A stretch of 64,000 nucleotides of DNA from Halotalea alkalilenta (GCF_001648175.1 NZ_CP015243.1:3472001-3536000), one strand, 5' to 3'; counted from the first letter of the stretch, positions 26,409 through 34,891 are shown. Translations and numbers: made by a program. Notes: a model not told the origin generated them from the sequence alone.

Positions 26409-26468
26409 ACCTTACCTGCATCACCGGTAGCCTTCGGACCAGCATCCGAGCTCACCGTCAGCCGACAC

Positions 26469-26768
26469 TCAGGAGATGTCAGCGAAGTTGTTGCCCGGAC
26501 GGCTGTCGATGCTTTCGACTTTGGCCCGGTTACCGCCCGGACGGCTATCGATGCTCTCAACGTTGGCCCGGTTACCGCCCGGACGGCTGTCGATGCTCTC
26601 AACGTTGGCCCGGTTACCACCCGGACGGCTGTCGATGCTCTCGACATGAGCCCGGTTGTTGCCCGGACGGCTATCGATGCTCGAATAAGTCGAAGCATTG
26701 GCGAACTGCATACCGGTGAGGCCAAAGGCAACGACGCTGGCAGCAATGGCGAATTTGACTGATTTCAT
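26469..26768 (-). CDS. secreted protein made of five 14-residue repeats
   Basis: The protein has 99 residues. A signal peptide (about 1-25) is MKSVKFAIAASVVAFGLTGM followed by QFANA. The rest is five head-to-tail 14-residue units, SIDSRPGxNRAxVE, covering residues 30-99 exactly. Only positions 8 and 12 vary among the middle units; the last unit ends FADIS. AGGAG lies 8 bases before the ATG, a strong terminator follows, and an elaborate palindrome-rich region lies upstream. No family is recognised. It could be a secreted structural or signal protein, or a peptide precursor. Confidence 0.8.
   Translation of the reverse strand: MKSVKFAIAASVVAFGLTGMQFANASTYSSIDSRPGNNRAHVESIDSRPGGNRANVESIDSRPGGNRANVESIDSRPGGNRAKVESIDSRPGNNFADIS
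26472..26681 (-). repeat. five tandem 42-bp repeats inside the secreted protein gene
   Basis: Each 42-base unit encodes SIDSRPG[G/N]NRA[H/N/K/D]-[V/I]-[E/S]. The three central copies are nearly identical at the DNA level, which points to recent expansion or homogenisation by slippage or recombination. The first and last units are the most diverged. Confidence 0.9.
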
Positions 26769-26819
26769 GGTTCTGCTCCTTGAGCTGTGTGGGACCAGGT
26801 TTTGATCTTTAGCGATTTA

Positions 26820-26918
26820 ATCGTGCGCGATTCTTTTTGTCATGAGCGGGGAAGCGTCTGACGGCTTCCCCTGCTTTCATGAGGCTATACTATAGCCAGC
26901 GACTTGATCGTGCACGAT
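26820..26918. promoter_or_regulatory. palindrome-rich promoter region of the repeat-protein gene
   Basis: Two copies of ATCGTGCRCGAT flank the region: ATCGTGCGCGAT at 26820-26831 and the perfect palindrome ATCGTGCACGAT at 26907-26918. Between them lie the perfect palindrome GGCTATACTATAGCC (26883-26897), which contains a minus-strand TATAGT -10-like box, and a GGGGAAGC/GCTTCCCC hairpin (26848-26871). The layout suggests paired operators around a minus-strand promoter. The regulator is unknown. Confidence 0.55.
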
Positions 26919-27152
26919 ATAAATTTCGATCACCAAAATAGCGTCCACCTATCGCGCGCTCAGAAAGGTGTCGATGTCGCTGATCAGGTGGCAGGCAATC
27001 GCGGGCAGACAGCACTGCGAAAGGCACGGCCGACAGAACACCCCGCCAGCACGACCTCACCACCGCTGGCAGCGACGCCTCCTCGACGAGACAGCAAGCG
27101 CCTACGCCACCCGACCGACATTGCTCCCCACCTCGAGTTTTCCCTTACAGGC

Positions 27153-27180
27153 TTGACGCTTAGGCTTGGGACTGTATACT
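27153..27180 (+). promoter_or_regulatory. promoter of the tRNA-Asn pair
   Basis: TTGACG and TATACT are separated by 16 bases and followed by the GC-rich discriminator ACGCCGCG, typical of growth-rate-controlled tRNA promoters. The first tRNA begins 21 bases further on. Confidence 0.8.
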
Positions 27181-27201
27181 ACGCCGCGTGCTCAAGGATG
27201 T

Positions 27202-27277
27202 TCCCCGATAGCTCAGTTGGTAGAGCAAATGACTGTTAATCATTGGGTCGCAGGTTCGAGTCCTGCTCGGGGAGCCA
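27202..27277 (+). tRNA. tRNA-Asn (GTT), first copy
   Basis: A 76-nt cloverleaf with encoded CCA. The acceptor stem is TCCCCGA/TCGGGGA, the D-arm has AGCTCAGTTGGTAGAGC, the anticodon GTT sits in the loop CTGTTAA and the T-arm has GGTTCGAGTCC. All stems pair. Confidence 0.97.
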
Positions 27278-27296
27278 ACCGCACCGCCCCTGATGT

Positions 27297-27372
<76 letters not shown>

Positions 27373-27556
27373 CTGCTTTCGCCTGTCTCGATGGACAGTA
27401 ATCGAAAAACAGGCTTGCACCGTTTACTTCCTCATCATCTATTACTCCTCGCACTACGTTGGCTGTGACCAGCAGCTGCTCGTAAAATTCTCGCCCTGCC
27501 CAGATATTTATCTCCAGTCCTTTGTTACGTTGGCTATACCGGCTAGCGTTAAACAG

Positions 27557-27814
27557 TTAGTCACCTCTATTTGACTCCCGTCTCATGCGCAGTCGCGACG
27601 AACTGCGATAAAAGGCGCGTACCAGCGTTCGTAGCCGCTCGAGCGGTGGTCTCGTGGCGTCGCCAAGGATTACCCCCAACTGGCCGGTCGTCCGCCCGCC
27701 CTCCGTCGCCAAAACCTGAATAGCCGCTTCCAAAATGGTTGGCACCCACTCGGTCGAGCGGGCTTGCCTAGGCTGTTTTCGTGAGGAAATCCGAGGCGTT
27801 GGACGATCTGTCAT
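27557..27814 (-). pseudogene. TetR-family regulator remnant with internal deletion
   Basis: It starts MTDRPTPRISSRKQPRQARS and reads into the first HTH helix (ILEAAIQVLATEGG). It then jumps to LGVILGDATRPPLERLRTLV, which belongs after the DNA-binding domain. The recognition helix region, about 30 residues, is missing, and the frame ends soon after in unrelated sequence. The protein would not bind DNA. It is divergent from the SDR gene at 28090, which it may once have controlled. Confidence 0.75.
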
Positions 27815-28089
27815 GGGGCGTGCCGGGAATGCGATTAGTAAATGCGATGGGTTGATCGTATTTTGTATTTCAAGACGAAGCAGTGCTTTTCCCGAATTGG
27901 ACACTCCCCTGACTGCCCTGAAAACCGCGCCGGTCTGCCCGAAGCGATCGATCTGCTATTGCTCGACGACGCGAAGGAGATCTATCCCGAAATCCTCTTC
28001 CTCGTGAAAAGCCGTCTGAGGCCCGTCCTCGGCCTGACCGCACCGGCCCCGCGTCCGATACCAAGACTGAACTTAGAGGAGAAACACCC

Positions 28090-28851
28090 ATGACACTCGA
28101 AGGAAAAACAGCGATCGTCACCGGCGGTAGCCGCGGAATCGGTCGGGCCTATTGCGAGCGGCTGGCGGCCGATGGCGCCAACCTCGTCATCATCGGCCGG
28201 GAGGATGTCACGCCGCTCCTCGCCGCGCTTCCCGGCCGGGGCGAGAAGCTGGCGCTCACCTGCGATGTCGGCGAACCCGCGCAGATCGAGACAGCGGCGG
28301 CGGCGGCACTGGCACGGTTCGGTCGTTGCGACATCTTCGTCAACAACGCCGCCTACATGCAGATGACGACGCTAGAGTCGATCACCTCCGAGGTGTGGCG
28401 CCGCGTCCATGCGATCAATGTCGAGGCGATCGTCCACTTTGCCAAGGCTTTCGTCCCCGGCATGACGGCAGCCGGCTGGGGAAGGATCGTGGCGACAGGT
28501 TCGTCCGTGACCCTGCATCCGCAGACACGTGACCTTGCCTACATCTCCAGCAAGGGTGCTGTGCATGGCGTCGTCAAGGCGCTGGCCAACGAACTCGGCG
28601 ACAGGGGCATCACGGTCAACGCCATCGCGCCGACCGTCGTGAAGACCGAGGGCTTCGCCGAGCGCCTGCCCACCGGCGGCCCCTCGGCCGACGACATGAT
28701 GGAGCGCATCGTGTCACAGCAGACCATCAAGCGCTCCTGCCTGCCGAAGGATGTGGCCGATGCGCTCGCGTTCCTCGTTTCCGAGGATGCGGGCTTCATC
28801 ACCGGCCAGATCATCCACGTTGACGGCGGCCGGACGAGAAGTGGTGCCTGA
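28090..28851 (+). CDS. SDR-family oxidoreductase
   Basis: The protein has 253 residues. The cofactor motif is TGGSRGIGRA at about residues 11-20, with NNAAY near 88. The catalytic Ser is in ATGSSVT and Tyr-Lys in YISSKGAVHG near 151-155. The C-terminus has ITGQIIHVDGG. It is a classical 3-oxoacyl-ACP reductase-like SDR and its substrate is unknown. GAGGAG lies upstream of the ATG. It sits after a broken TetR gene in the tRNA-proximal accessory region. Confidence 0.88.
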   Translation: MTLEGKTAIVTGGSRGIGRAYCERLAADGANLVIIGREDVTPLLAALPGRGEKLALTCDVGEPAQIETAAAAALARFGRCDIFVNNAAYMQMTTLESITSEVWRRVHAINVEAIVHFAKAFVPGMTAAGWGRIVATGSSVTLHPQTRDLAYISSKGAVHGVVKALANELGDRGITVNAIAPTVVKTEGFAERLPTGGPSADDMMERIVSQQTIKRSCLPKDVADALAFLVSEDAGFITGQIIHVDGGRTRSGA

Positions 28852-29111
28852 CTTTCCATGCGGGCGGCCAAAGCATGGTCCGCCATCCCCATAGGCTTTT
28901 CCGTGAAGAGCAACCAAATGACTGAGGTCGCACATTTCTGACCGCCAAGACCGGCCACGCGCGATACCGAGACTGGCCGCTTGGCATGGCCGGCTTGTGA
29001 AGGTGTTCAACCAGGAAAACGAGCTGGTCGCCAGCTACGACATTCTCACCCTGGTGGCCAAGCGTCCGGGACAGCGGCAACGACAGGGCAGTGGCCTACC
29101 AACACGCTTGA

Positions 29112-30356
29112 TCAGGACGTGGCAGCCGCTGGCAGCCCTCGCAGCGATGCGACAGGCGATCCCAGAATCACCATGGCCTGAAGAATGAAGCCCACCAGCG
29201 CGGCCAGCAGGCAGGCGGACTCTCCCCAGCCAGCTCCCACCAGCCCGCCCAGCGCGGCTCCGATGGGGCGCGCGCCAGCGTTGGCCGTCAGGAATACAGA
29301 GGATACGCGGCCGAGCAAGCCGTCAGGGGTCATGCTCTGGCGCAGCGTCGTCGTGGTAATCGTCCATATCATGGGCCCGGCGCCGAGCAGGAAGAAGCAT
29401 AGCGCCGCCAGCCAGGTGCTGGGCAACACCAGCGTCGCGGCGAGGCTGGCGGCGGCGAACACGCCGGCGATCGGGCCGACCTGAATGGCCCGCCCCAGAG
29501 GCAGCCAGGCGACCACTCGCGCTGTCGCCAGCGCGCCGACGATCATACCTGCGCCATACAATGCCAGCGTAGCGCCCACCGCTCCCGCGCCGAGACCCAG
29601 GGTTCGGATCGCATACGGCACATAGGCGGCCTGCAGCGCGAACCATGAGAGATTGAAGATCACGCCGGTGATCATGATCGGTCGCAGCAGCGTATCTCGC
29701 CAGACGAAGAGCGCGCCCTCGGCCACTTCGCGCAGTGGATGCCGCCTCGGCGTCGATACCGAGGAGGCTGCGGGTCCGGCCAACCGCAACAGCAGGCCAA
29801 TGGCGGCCGCCGACAATATGGCGGCCAGGACGAAGGCGGCCGATGCGTCGGCCGATGCGACGAGCGCCCCCGCGACGGCTGGACCGGCGGCGAAGGCTGC
29901 GCTGCGAGCCAGCTCCAAGCGGGCGTTGGCTGACGCCAGCGCCTCACGCGCGACCAGAGATGAGACCAGCCCGGGGGCCGCCACGCTGAAGCCGACGGTA
30001 CCAACGGCACCCACGAAGCCGAGCACGGCCAGCCAGCCAATGGTCAGCGCCGAGCACAACAGCGCCAGCAGCATGGCCAGCAGAGACGATAGCCGCAGCC
30101 CCTCGCTCCAGAGCATCAGCCGCCGCCGGGGTAATCGATCAGCCAGCACGCCCAGCGGCAGTGACAGCAGCAAAAATGGCAGGGTCTGCATGGCCGCCAA
30201 CATGCCTACCTCACCAGGGCCGGCCCCCAGCGCCAGCACGGCGATGAGCGGCGCCGCCGCCAGGCTTAGCTGTTCGGCGGATTGAGCGGCGAGGTTCGAC
30301 CAGGCCAGGCTGGAGAATGAACGGGGAAGCAAGCGTGACTGCGTGAAGGACGCCAT
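29112..30356 (-). CDS. MFS transporter (EntS/MFS_3-like)
   Basis: The protein has 414 residues from MASFTQSRLLP with about 12 hydrophobic segments. The loop 2-3 motif is GVLADRLPRRRLM. An in-frame ATG 48 bases upstream is possible; I prefer 30356, which has AAGGAAA upstream. The group includes the enterobactin exporter EntS and macrolide or multidrug exporters, so export of a small molecule is likely. It is flanked by unrelated accessory genes and gives no substrate clue. Confidence 0.85.
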   Translation of the reverse strand: MASFTQSRLLPRSFSSLAWSNLAAQSAEQLSLAAAPLIAVLALGAGPGEVGMLAAMQTLPFLLLSLPLGVLADRLPRRRLMLWSEGLRLSSLLAMLLALLCSALTIGWLAVLGFVGAVGTVGFSVAAPGLVSSLVAREALASANARLELARSAAFAAGPAVAGALVASADASAAFVLAAILSAAAIGLLLRLAGPAASSVSTPRRHPLREVAEGALFVWRDTLLRPIMITGVIFNLSWFALQAAYVPYAIRTLGLGAGAVGATLALYGAGMIVGALATARVVAWLPLGRAIQVGPIAGVFAAASLAATLVLPSTWLAALCFFLLGAGPMIWTITTTTLRQSMTPDGLLGRVSSVFLTANAGARPIGAALGGLVGAGWGESACLLAALVGFILQAMVILGSPVASLRGLPAAATS

Positions 30357-30601
30357 GGATTTCGTTTTCCTTGTATCTCCGGCGACTTCAGCCGACTGCG
30401 CCATTTTCGCAGTCCATACTCGCCGGGAATCCTATCGATGCGTTGCTTCACCATCTTTCCCCCGGAGTGCCGACGATACGTGCCATCTCCGGACATCTCA
30501 TTGGCTATGGCATTGCAATGCTTGCCGAAGGCAAACGCAGAGCCGACTCCGCGAGGTTGAGATTCGGTTTGCCCCGATTCTCAAGCCTCTCGCGGTACAA
30601 C

Positions 30602-30625
30602 GAAAAAGCCCGGCGAACCGGGCTT
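30602..30625 (-). terminator. rho-independent terminator, minus strand
   Basis: AAGCCCGG-CGAA-CCGGGCTT forms a hairpin that on the minus strand is followed by TTTTTCG. It may be the old terminator of the truncated glycosidase transcript. Confidence 0.7.
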
Positions 30626-30644
30626 GGTGTAGACGCAACATCAC

Positions 30645-30682
30645 GACCCCGGCCTGCCGAAGCAGGCCGGGGCTGTCGTTTT
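30645..30682 (+). terminator. rho-independent terminator, plus strand
   Basis: CCCCGGCCTGC-CGAA-GCAGGCCGGGG, with flanking ACGA/TCGT able to pair across a small bulge, is followed by TTTT. No plus-strand gene precedes it closely, so it is probably left over from rearrangement. Confidence 0.6.
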
Positions 30683-30771
30683 GCTCCAGCAGCTTGAGTA
30701 GAAACAGGCGAGATCGTGAACAGGTTCTGAGATCAGATTCGATACATAGAGAGGCAATCAGCCCGACTCGT

Positions 30772-31174
30772 TCATCGGCCTGTACTGCACGCTGAGGTAT
30801 CCACCGCCTCTCCCTTGATCATTCGGGCGTAGACCTGAAAGCTCAGCTTAGGAGTACGCTGCTGGGTGTCGAAATCCACATAGATCAGGCCAAAGCGGCT
30901 GCCATATCCGCTGAGCCACTCGAGATTGTCGTGGCTGGACCAGACGTGGTAGCCGCGCACATCGGCCCCATCGGCCATGGCGCTTTTCATCGCCTCGATG
31001 TGCGTGACCAGGTAGTCGCAACGCCTCAGGTCCTCGACCTTGCCGTCGACGAGCTGGTCCTCATCGGGAAACCCAGCGCCATTTTCCGTGATCACGACAG
31101 GTGGGTTGCCGTAGTCGAGCCGGATTCGCTCGAGCAAGGCCCGACGTCCCCCCGCTTTCAGTAGCGGGACCATT
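30772..31174 (-). pseudogene. GH1 beta-glucosidase C-terminal fragment
   Basis: About 130 residues match the C-terminal third of family 1 glycosidases. VVITENGAGFPDE carries the catalytic nucleophile Glu and is followed by VRGYHVWSSHDNLEWLSGY and FGLIYVDFDTQQRTPKLS. The N-terminal two thirds, including the acid/base NEP motif, are absent because the IS3-family element abuts it at about 31175. It is not functional as it stands. Confidence 0.85.
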
Positions 31175-31186
31175 TGGAGCCCGGGG

Positions 31187-32020
31187 TTACTGTAGCTGAG
31201 CTTCTGCCAGTTGTTTTGCGTGGGCGGCGGACGTCAGCCCGCCGAGTGATTTCTTTGGTCGTTCCTCGTTGTATTCCCGCCGCCAGCGCTCGATCTCGCT
31301 TCGGGCATGCAGCAGCGTCGGGAACCAGTGTTCGTTGAGGCATTCGTCGCGCAGGCGCCCGTTGAAGGACTCGACGTAAGCGTTTTGATTCGGCTTGCCC
31401 GGCTGGATCAAGCGCAGCATCACGCCCCGCTCGTGCGCCCAGGCCACCATCGCCTTGCCGCAGAACTCCTTGCCGTTGTCCGTTCGGACCACCTTCGGCA
31501 GGCCACGGCTTAGCGCCAGGCGGTCGAGCACACGACTGACCCCGTGCCCGGAAATCGCGCGTTCGACTTCGATCGCCACAGCTTCGTGGCTCGCGTCGTC
31601 CACGATCACCAGGCACTTGATGACGCGGCCGTCGGCCGTGCGGTCGAAGATGAAGTCCATCGACCACACTTCATTGGCCGCAACCGGACGGATCAGCGGT
31701 TGCCGCTCGCCCACCGGCACCTTCTTGCGCTTGCGTCTCCGCACCTGCAGCTTCGCGTGCTGATACAGCCGCTCCACGCGTTTGTAATTCACGGCATGGC
31801 CGCCTTGCCGCAGCTTGAGATAGATCATGCCCACGCCGTAGCGCTTGTGCCGATGCGCCAATGCCTGGATCTGTGCCCGCAGTTCGACATTGCGATCCGG
31901 ACGAGGTGTGTAACGCAGTGCGCTGGCGCTCATGCCCACCACGCGCAAAGCGCGCCGCTCGCTGAGTCCTTTTCCGACCATGTAGCGCACCTGCTCACGA
32001 CAGGCCGGTGCGCTCACCAT
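31187..32020 (-). CDS. IS3-family transposase OrfB (integrase catalytic subunit)
   Basis: About 277 residues from the ATG at 32020, inside the A7 run. The DDE catalytic residues are in [19 protein letters not shown] and [12 protein letters not shown]. An HTH_21 region precedes them ([14 protein letters not shown]). It is normally made as an OrfAB fusion by -1 frameshifting at AAAAAAA. The reading frame is intact. It carries out strand transfer of the element. Confidence 0.9.
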   Translation of the reverse strand: MVSAPACREQVRYMVGKGLSERRALRVVGMSASALRYTPRPDRNVELRAQIQALAHRHKRYGVGMIYLKLRQGGHAVNYKRVERLYQHAKLQVRRRKRKKVPVGERQPLIRPVAANEVWSMDFIFDRTADGRVIKCLVIVDDASHEAVAIEVERAISGHGVSRVLDRLALSRGLPKVVRTDNGKEFCGKAMVAWAHERGVMLRLIQPGKPNQNAYVESFNGRLRDECLNEHWFPTLLHARSEIERWRREYNEERPKKSLGGLTSAAHAKQLAEAQLQ

Positions 32021-32283
32021 TTTTTTCGCAGTACGTCCTTGATCACCTCGTTCTCGAGGACTTGCTCGGCCAGCAGCTTCTTCAGACGCGCATTCTCGAC
32101 TTCGAGCTCCTTGAGCCGCTTGGCTTCGGAAACATTCATCCCGCCGAACTTGCTGCGCCACAGGTAGTACGACGCCTCGCTGAAGCCATGCCGGCGGCAC
32201 AGCTCCTTGACCGGCAGGCCGGCCTCGGCCTCACGCAGGAAGCCGATGATCTGTTCTTCGCTGAAACGCTTCTTCACGTCCAA
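32014..32283 (-). CDS. IS3-family transposase OrfA
   Basis: The protein has 89 residues. The N-terminal HTH is [20 protein letters not shown] and [19 protein letters not shown]-terminal leucine-zipper helix is [18 protein letters not shown]. It ends LRKKW, where the A7 run allows a -1 shift into orfB. It binds the terminal repeats of the element. Confidence 0.9.
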   Translation of the reverse strand: MDVKKRFSEEQIIGFLREAEAGLPVKELCRRHGFSEASYYLWRSKFGGMNVSEAKRLKELEVENARLKKLLAEQVLENEVIKDVLRKKW

Positions 32284-32344
32284 TCTCCTTCTCGTTCGGG
32301 ATTGGACTCCAAAGCTGCCTGCTACTCAATTGCGGGGGGACGTC

Positions 32345-32835
32345 GGTCGCCGCTCTAGTGGGTTTGTGCTGTGGATCTGCTGCCGGTGGGCCTTGGGGAA
32401 GCCCATGTGCGCCAACACTTCGTCCTCGCAGACGGCCATCAATTGGGCAATCTCCGGGAAACGCTCGTGCAACTGCTCGGCTACTCGCGCCATTAGCGAC
32501 GCGCCTCGGTTTCGTTGTCCTGGGCTACCCTCATAGACATCGGAGATCAGAAGCTTCACTCCACGCAGGCCGCTACGCATCAGACTGCGCAGGAGGTCCG
32601 TCCAGAACACTAGGCTTCCAAGGGGCCAACGCGCATACCCATCACCTCGCGCATGCCGTCGTTATTCACCGCCACGGCGATTATTACCGTGGCCGAAACG
32701 ATCCGTCCGGCCTCCCGTACCTTGACGTAGGTGGCATCGATCCCGAGGTAGGGCCAGTCGCCTTCGATGAGGCGATCGAGGAATGCATGTATGCGCTGAA
32801 AGACATCGTCTTCATCGACCAGGCCACATGGCGAG
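32345..32835 (-). pseudogene. IS256-family transposase remnant
   Basis: Two collinear pieces are seen. The first reads FLDRLIEGDWPYLGIDATYVKVREAG and VNNDGMREVMGMRVG; the second reads RSGLRGVKLLISDVYEG, then skips to FPEIAQLMAVCEDEVLAHMGFP and ends STNPLER. The frame changes between them near 32610, and parts of the catalytic core and both ends are missing. It is a dead mutator-type transposase next to the IS3 element. Confidence 0.85.
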
Positions 32836-33438
32836 GAACGTCGATACGATCCCTTTGAGCTCTTGTTCGCTCGCGCCGCTCCCTGCCGCGACGAGCAAGC
32901 CATCTGTCGCGGCTTTGAGTGATAGTGCCAGCCCTTGGGCATCGAAGGACGCGGGGAAATCGCCGTCTCGACCCGCCCGCTCGATCCGAGCGATCAGCTT
33001 TGCCCGCCAGAACAGGCTGCGCTGCGTCACGAACTCCCTGACTCTCTCATCGCCTGGCGCGTGGCTTATGGAGTGAACGATGCCCATGCTGCCCTTGGGA
33101 TTGGCCGTATCGGTCTGTAGCGCAAGCGTTCCAACCAGGAGGTGCTCAGCGACACTGCGCGCGGTTGGCTGCTCGAGGGCCTCGAGCATGTAAGCGGTCT
33201 TTTCCCGCTCATACAGCTCCATGGCTTTGTGGAAAAGGTGCTCCTTGTCCCCGAACGTGGAGTAGAGCGTCGCTCGGCTGATACCCATCGCTTCGAGAAG
33301 CGTGCCGATGCTCGCTCCGGCATAGCCATGGCGCCAGAAGACCCCCATGGCTGCGGCCAAGGCAATGTCACTATCGAACTGGCGCGGGCGCCCCCGTGCG
33401 ACAGGCATCTCGGCATCTCCATCAGTGGGATTTGGCAC
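32812..33438 (-). CDS. TetR/AcrR-family regulator
   Basis: The protein has 208 residues using the GTG at 33438, with GTGGAG 5 bases upstream; MPVARGRPRQF at 33408 is an alternative. The HTH has GYAGASIGTLLEAMGISRATLYSTFG. The C-terminal domain is of the AcrR type (GRPRQF class). The last few residues overlap the IS256 remnant, so its native C-terminus may have been replaced. It is divergent from the SnoaL-like gene and probably represses it through the paired repeats at 33493-33535. Confidence 0.82.
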   Translation of the reverse strand: MPNPTDGDAEMPVARGRPRQFDSDIALAAAMGVFWRHGYAGASIGTLLEAMGISRATLYSTFGDKEHLFHKAMELYEREKTAYMLEALEQPTARSVAEHLLVGTLALQTDTANPKGSMGIVHSISHAPGDERVREFVTQRSLFWRAKLIARIERAGRDGDFPASFDAQGLALSLKAATDGLLVAAGSGASEQELKGIVSTFLAMWPGR

Positions 33439-33492
33439 TATTTCTCCACAGCGAATAAGTGGGGCGGTGAAACTTTACCAAGACTCCTTGAT

Positions 33493-33535
33493 TTTTGGAA
33501 CGATTGGTATGCTAGAATATTTTGGAACGATCGGT
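33493..33535. promoter_or_regulatory. paired direct repeats TTTTGGAACGATYGGT, probable TetR operator
   Basis: TTTTGGAACGATTGGT (33493-33508) and TTTTGGAACGATCGGT (33520-33535) are 27 bases apart, start to start. They lie between the divergent TetR gene and the SnoaL-like gene. A plus-strand TAGAAT -10-like box (33513-33518) lies between them, with TTGATT 19 bases upstream. A repressor bound here would block the promoter. Confidence 0.55.
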
Positions 33536-33583
33536 CTTTATTCCGACGTGCCACAAGGCCAACCAACCATCACGGGAGTTTCG

Positions 33584-34003
33584 ATGTCGTACTCAACGCA
33601 AGAGCAGTCCAATCTTCAGATCGTGCAGGACGCGCTAGCCGAGGCCTCACAAGACTTCACCAAATTCTTCGACAAGATTTTCGCGCACGACGCCGAGTGG
33701 ACGATTGCCGGTCACGGCCCTGTAGCGCGGACCTACTCGGGCATGAAGGATCTGTTTGACAACGCAGAGGCGGATCTCTTCAAGAGGTTCGCCGAACCGC
33801 TGGCGATCACCACGCGGGGTGTATGGGCAGATGGCGACAAGGTATTCGCCTGGATCGAAAGCTCGAGTCGCGCGATCGACGGCAAGCCTTACAACAACTG
33901 CTACATGTACATCATGACGATGAATGACGCAAAGGTGGTGTCAGGAATCGAATGGCTCGACCTCAATGCCTACTACGACATCGTGGGACGTATCAGCATG
34001 TAG
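33584..34003 (+). CDS. SnoaL/NTF2-like protein
   Basis: The protein has 139 residues from MSYSTQEQ, with GGGAG 8 bases before the ATG. The NTF2-like fold pattern is seen in DFTKFFDKIFAHDAEWTIAG, VFAWIESSSRAIDGKPYNN and IEWLDLNAYYDIVG. Such proteins are small hydrolases, cyclases or binding proteins often paired with TetR or LysR genes in detoxification loci. The reaction is unknown. A GC-rich hairpin follows the stop codon. Confidence 0.75.
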   Translation: MSYSTQEQSNLQIVQDALAEASQDFTKFFDKIFAHDAEWTIAGHGPVARTYSGMKDLFDNAEADLFKRFAEPLAITTRGVWADGDKVFAWIESSSRAIDGKPYNNCYMYIMTMNDAKVVSGIEWLDLNAYYDIVGRISM

Positions 34004-34011
34004 GGGCTTTC

Positions 34012-34036
34012 GGGGCGGTGCTGCCTGCGCCGCCCC
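34012..34036 (+). terminator. GC-rich hairpin after SnoaL-like gene
   Basis: GGGGCGG pairs with CCGCCCC, with extra GC pairs inside, 9 bases past the stop codon. No T-run follows. Confidence 0.4.
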
Positions 34037-34293
34037 GGCACTTGAAGCAGTCCGAGCGGTCAACTCGCCTTGCGGTTCGGTAGCCGCTTCTGGACGACTA
34101 TGAAACATGGTCTTCGCCCTCATTTCCGCATCACCTGCACAATTGATCAACCAGCACATCCCCTCCCCCATCTCGCTCGAAAACAAGACGATCGAGGGTG
34201 TACCCTGTACCCCGAACTACTGTTCCAACCGATAGCCTTCATCCACTGCGGCCGGCAACGTACGGAGGGGGTCGTGCGCAGCCATCCACTGAG

Positions 34294-34499
34294 CTCCTGA
34301 AACGCCATCACGGAAGGTCGACATTGCCCAAGGACGACTTACGCTCCCATTCTCAGAACTCGGCGTAGCCGGCGCTGACTATGTAGCATTGGTACCCGCC
34401 ACTGCGGATAGGCCTCGCCAGTTGCACGAATTTCTAGCTTGGCTGACCACTGTAACTACCGAGAGCAACGGCTCTCGCAATGATGAAAAGGTGAAATAA
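34294..34499 (+). pseudogene. LysR-family regulator C-terminal remnant
   Basis: The frame reads IAQGRLTLPFSELGVAGADY, then VALVPATADRPRQLHEFLAW and LTTVT. This is the typical last strand and helix of a LysR effector domain. It starts after a stop codon and has no upstream DNA-binding part. It ends TAA just before the next gene, whose ribosome site lies inside the remnant. Confidence 0.65.
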
Positions 34500-34501
34500 C
34501 G

Positions 34502-34891
34502 ATGAGCAAAGCCGACCTTGACGCGACCTATCGCAATTACATCGCCTGCCTCAACAAACAGGACTGGACCAACCTTGGGCGGTTTGTTCATGACGATGTT
34601 CGTCACAACGGCAGGCTTCTCGGGCTGGACGGCTATCGCGCCATGCTCGAAACCGACTACGAACGAATACCCGATCTTCGCTTCGAGATTCAGATCCTGA
34701 TCGCCGATCCGCAGCATGTCGCGTGCAGGCTTCGATTCGACGTAACGCCACAGGGCGACTTCCTGGGCCTATCGGTGAACGGTCAGAGCGTGACGTTCTG
34801 CGAGAACGTCATCTACGCATTCCGAGATGGGAAGATTCAAGAGGTTTGGTCGGTCATCGACAAGGCCGCGATAGAAGCCCAGCTTCGTTAG
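34502..34891 (+). CDS. SnoaL-like ester cyclase/NTF2-fold protein
   Basis: The protein has 129 residues starting MSKADLDATYRNYIACLNKQ. The polyketide-cyclase-like pattern is in GRFVHDDVRHNGRLLGLDGY, IPDLRFEIQILIAD and ENVIYAFRDGKIQEVWSV. It is a predicted small-molecule binder or cyclase; function unknown. AAAGGTG lies upstream. It sits between LysR and MarR remnants in the degraded accessory block. Confidence 0.75.
   Translation: MSKADLDATYRNYIACLNKQDWTNLGRFVHDDVRHNGRLLGLDGYRAMLETDYERIPDLRFEIQILIADPQHVACRLRFDVTPQGDFLGLSVNGQSVTFCENVIYAFRDGKIQEVWSVIDKAAIEAQLR

Larger units (their letters stand above)
30357..30771. other. intergenic region with two hairpins, no gene seen
   Basis: It contains the MFS promoter side and two strong terminator-like stems (listed separately). 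A plus-strand frame here has no ribosome site, family match or codon bias. Confidence 0.4.
31175..32311 (-). mobile_element. IS3-family insertion sequence
   Basis: The element contains overlapping orfA and orfB with an A7 slippery run. The inferred ends begin TGGAGCCC (low side) and, on the other strand, TGGAGTCC (high side), which fits IS3-type TG...CA termini, though the inverted repeat is poor. No target duplication is visible next to either end, and the two flanks (glycosidase fragment and IS256 remnant) do not rejoin, so the element has probably taken part in a deletion. End positions are approximate. Confidence 0.75.

Noticed and set aside
26472..26681. The 42-bp tandem repeats considered as a CRISPR array
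   Set aside because: There are no variable spacers; the repeats are directly adjacent, in frame and encode a uniform peptide motif.
29010..29110. Short frame VKVFNQENELVASYDIL considered as a transposase fragment
   Set aside because: Too short to assign and no catalytic motif is present.
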